NCBI GenBank assembly: GCA_028688175.1
Contig: JAQTYS010000159.1
Location: 1-6,258, forward strand
Length of the DNA stretch: 6,258 nt
Reading direction: 5' to 3'
Origin: Methanothrix sp.
GTDB taxonomy: Archaea > Halobacteriota > Methanosarcinia > Methanotrichales > Methanotrichaceae
Each line of letters opens with the position of its first letter. The stretch's first letter is position 1. The translations under genes were made by a program, and so were the position numbers. Of the stretch, positions 5,430-6,258 are shown piece after piece. A model generated the notes under the pieces. That model saw only the letters and a program-made list of their open reading frames with translations, was not told the origin of the DNA and searched no databases.

Positions 5430-5525
5430 CTAGAGATCGCCCCGAAAGACTCTCTCCAGCACAGCCGGAAGGAGCGCGTCCAGCTCGGCGGCGGTCTCCG
5501 TCTGGTGGCGCTTGAGGGCGTCGAG
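5430..5525 (-). repeat. HsdS-tail repeat, copy 2 (96 bp)
   Basis: Minus-strand reading gives 31 codons and a TAG stop: L-D-A-L-K-R-H-Q-T-E-T-A-A-E-L-D-A-L-L-P, ending V-L-E-R-V-F-R-G-D-L. It matches the C-terminal end of type I restriction specificity subunits closely and is intact in its core. It starts 20 nt after the hicA stop, and its own stop is 6 nt before the ATG of the 94-residue gene. The frame is open upstream only as an accidental shadow of hicA. About 82% identical by eye to copy 3, same length, no gaps. Confidence 0.8.
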
Positions 5526-5545
5526 CAAATGATTCAGCGATCGAT

Positions 5546-5785
5546 TTATAATCCGAGAACAATCAAGTATGTGAGGAATTCCTCTATATCGATACCAGCA
5601 TCCTTTATCAAAGTGCGAAGCAAGCCCTTTCTCAATTCCTGATGAAGCGGCACAGAGAGAGTAACCGCAGAGCCTTCTTTCCTCATCACAGCATGGCTTC
5701 CTGCGATCCTGTCCACATGCCATCCGACCTTGGAAAAAGCTTTGATAGCTTCTTTACCGGAAATCACCGGCAGCTTTTGAGGCAT
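5546..5785 (-). CDS. hicA: HicA toxin (mRNA interferase)
   Basis: 79 residues, full length for the family. HicA is a ribosome-independent RNA-cleaving toxin with a double-stranded-RNA-binding-like fold. Visible motifs are V-S/I-S-G-K-E-A-I-K-A-F near the N-terminus, G-W-H-V-D-R-I-A-G-S-H-A-V-M with the catalytic His H31, V-T-L-S-V-P-L-H, and the typical K-G-L-L-R-T-L-I-K-D-A-G-I (53-65) before a final helix. The ATG lies 6 nt after the hicB stop, giving the antitoxin-first order. No strong ribosome binding site is seen, so translation probably depends on coupling to hicB. The catalytic His and overall length indicate an active toxin. Confidence 0.9.
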   Translation of the reverse strand: MPQKLPVISGKEAIKAFSKVGWHVDRIAGSHAVMRKEGSAVTLSVPLHQELRKGLLRTLIKDAGIDIEEFLTYLIVLGL

Positions 5786-5791
5786 ATGAGA

Positions 5792-6001
5792 TCAAACCGT
5801 TACTTCTACGATCCTTCCCGGAGAACCCAGCAGCATCGTTCGCTCTTCAGCCAGAGATTCCAGGCAGCCTACTATCGCCTCTTTGATGTTCTCCAAGGCA
5901 TCTTCCATGCTGTCGCCCTGGGAGTGACATCCGGGAAGTGCCGGGCAACTCACTATGTAGCCTCCCTCTTCTGCTTCCTGAAGAACAACCTTGAAATTCA
6001 T
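5792..6001 (-). CDS. hicB: HicB antitoxin, short form
   Basis: 69 residues from the ATG at 6001. Partner that binds and blocks HicA. It has the HicB core M-N-F-K-V-V-L-Q-E-A-E-E-G-G-Y-I-V-S-C-P, G-C-H-S-Q-G-D, and the helix D-A-L-E-N-I-K-E-A-I, ending G-R-I-V-E-V-T-V. An upstream in-frame TTG at 6022 would add seven residues. I chose the ATG because the paralogue at 3041 starts at the same residue and nothing resembles a ribosome site before the TTG. There is no added ribbon-helix-helix or helix-turn-helix domain, so autoregulation, if any, would need the complex or another protein. Cotranscribed with hicA from the promoter at 6051-6058. Confidence 0.88.
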   Translation of the reverse strand: MNFKVVLQEAEEGGYIVSCPALPGCHSQGDSMEDALENIKEAIVGCLESLAEERTMLLGSPGRIVEVTV

Positions 6002-6027
6002 AGCAATAAATTGATCTAGCAAGCCAA

Positions 6028-6058
6028 AAAGCTTTCGAGAGGATTAATCATAATATTA
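6028..6058 (-). promoter_or_regulatory. hicBA promoter with palindromic operator candidates
   Basis: TAATATTA (6051-6058) is a plausible TATA box, predicting a start near 6028 and a leader of about 27 nt before the ATG at 6001. Two perfect 8-bp palindromes, GATTAATC (6042-6049) and AAAGCTTT (6028-6035), lie between the TATA box and the start point, their centres 14 bp apart. Their position suits a repressor site for the toxin-antitoxin complex. Binding is inference. Confidence 0.4.
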
Positions 6059-6091
6059 CTTTGATTGCAAGCGTAATTGGTTTATCCTGAT

Positions 6092-6187
6092 TCAAAGCTC
6101 GTCCCGGAAGGCCCGCTCCAGCACAGCCGGCAGGAGCGCGTCCAGGGCGGCGGCGGTCTGTGCCTGGTGGCGCTGGTGGGCGTCGAG
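6092..6187 (-). repeat. HsdS-tail repeat, copy 3 (96 bp)
   Basis: On the minus strand, 31 codons and a TGA stop, from L-D-A-H-Q-R-H-Q-A-Q to E-R-A-F-R-D-E-L. The core T-A-A-A-L-D-A-L-L-P-A-V-L is that of type I restriction specificity subunit C-termini; the usual G before E-L is D here. It begins 1 nt after the stop codon of the gene entering from the right and ends just upstream of the hicBA promoter region (6002-6091). No start codon precedes it in frame within the window. Confidence 0.78.
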
Positions 6188-6188
6188 A

Positions 6189-6257
6189 TTAGATCTCCCG
6201 GATCTTGATGGCGTCCCCATTATCGATCTTCCAGCGGGCGTCTCCGAAGGGCGTGAA
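6189..6257 (-). CDS. C-terminal end of an unidentified protein (5' truncated)
   Basis: Entering from the right edge on the minus strand, an open frame gives 22 residues (F-T-P-F-G-D-A-R-W-K-I-D-N-G-D-A, then I-K-I-R-E-I) and a TAA at 6189-6191. The balanced composition looks like real coding sequence, but no family can be named from so little. It ends 1 nt before HsdS-tail copy 3. Like the 94-residue protein, it ends R-E-I-stop directly before a repeat. Confidence 0.45.
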   Translation of the reverse strand, partial: FTPFGDARWKIDNGDAIKIREI

Positions 6258-6258
6258 C

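Noticed and set aside
5430..5723. 97-codon minus-strand frame as a gene
   Set aside because: Its first two thirds are a shifted reading of hicA with Cys/Arg-rich, non-protein-like composition. Only the last 31 codons, the HsdS-tail repeat, carry a meaningful signal.
5642..6019. 125-codon plus-strand frame
   Set aside because: It lies antisense to hicA and hicB, which are clear family members. The paralogous hicB locus shows only a shortened version of the same antisense reading.
5041..6187. The 96-bp repeats as a CRISPR array or integron attC sites
   Set aside because: Units are too long, too diverged and too far apart for CRISPR. They hold no GTTRRRY core or long inverted arms expected of attC, and they encode a recognisable peptide in an open frame.

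Overview
The window looks archaeal, most likely from an acetate- or methyl-using methanogen of the Methanosarcinales/Methanotrichales type. The reasons are purine-rich Shine-Dalgarno sequences of the GGAGGTGA type, AT-rich TATA boxes, T-run terminators without long hairpins, exported proteins rich in N-glycosylation sequons, a DUF1638 protein (a family common in methanogens), and a thioredoxin with an archaeal-style charged N-terminal helix. Genus-level placement is inference; there is no rRNA or marker gene here.

Layout. (1) Positions 1-1733, plus strand: the last 31 residues of a membrane protein, a T-run terminator, then two exported proteins sharing an ATGA overlap. The first is a three-lobed beta-rich surface protein with a C-terminal membrane anchor. 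The second is a small secreted protein with six closely packed N-glycosylation sequons followed by a 12-residue Lys-Pro-x-Tyr tandem repeat. (2) Positions 1780-2768, minus strand: a DUF1638 protein and a thioredoxin, tightly coupled, behind a TATA box that predicts a nearly leaderless mRNA. They converge on the surface-protein pair at a small intergenic hairpin with a T-run. (3) Positions 2856-4912, minus strand: a three-gene operon of an HD-domain dNTPase-like phosphohydrolase, a YwgA/SocA-like winged-helix protein, and a lone HicB-like antitoxin with no HicA beside it. (4) Positions 5041-6258, minus strand: an accessory stretch in which small genes alternate with three copies of one 96-bp sequence. 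Each copy encodes, in an open frame without a start, the last 31 residues and the stop codon of a type I restriction specificity subunit (HsdS). Between copies lie a complete hicB-hicA toxin-antitoxin pair and a 94-residue protein that may be an orphan antitoxin. A further gene enters from the right edge.

How it fits together. Two HicB paralogues sit about 3 kb apart. One has its toxin and the other has lost or never had one, sits in the HD/YwgA operon, and appears cut short by an in-frame stop. The most unusual feature is the punctuated array: three equal-length HsdS-tail units with abrupt edges, all in one orientation, lying 1-20 nt after the stop codons of unrelated small genes. This may be a trail of homologous recombination at hsdS ends, or an undescribed cassette-like repeat. 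The HD + YwgA-like + HicB operon next to it may be a nucleotide-depletion defence or toxin-antitoxin-like module. Both interpretations are inference.
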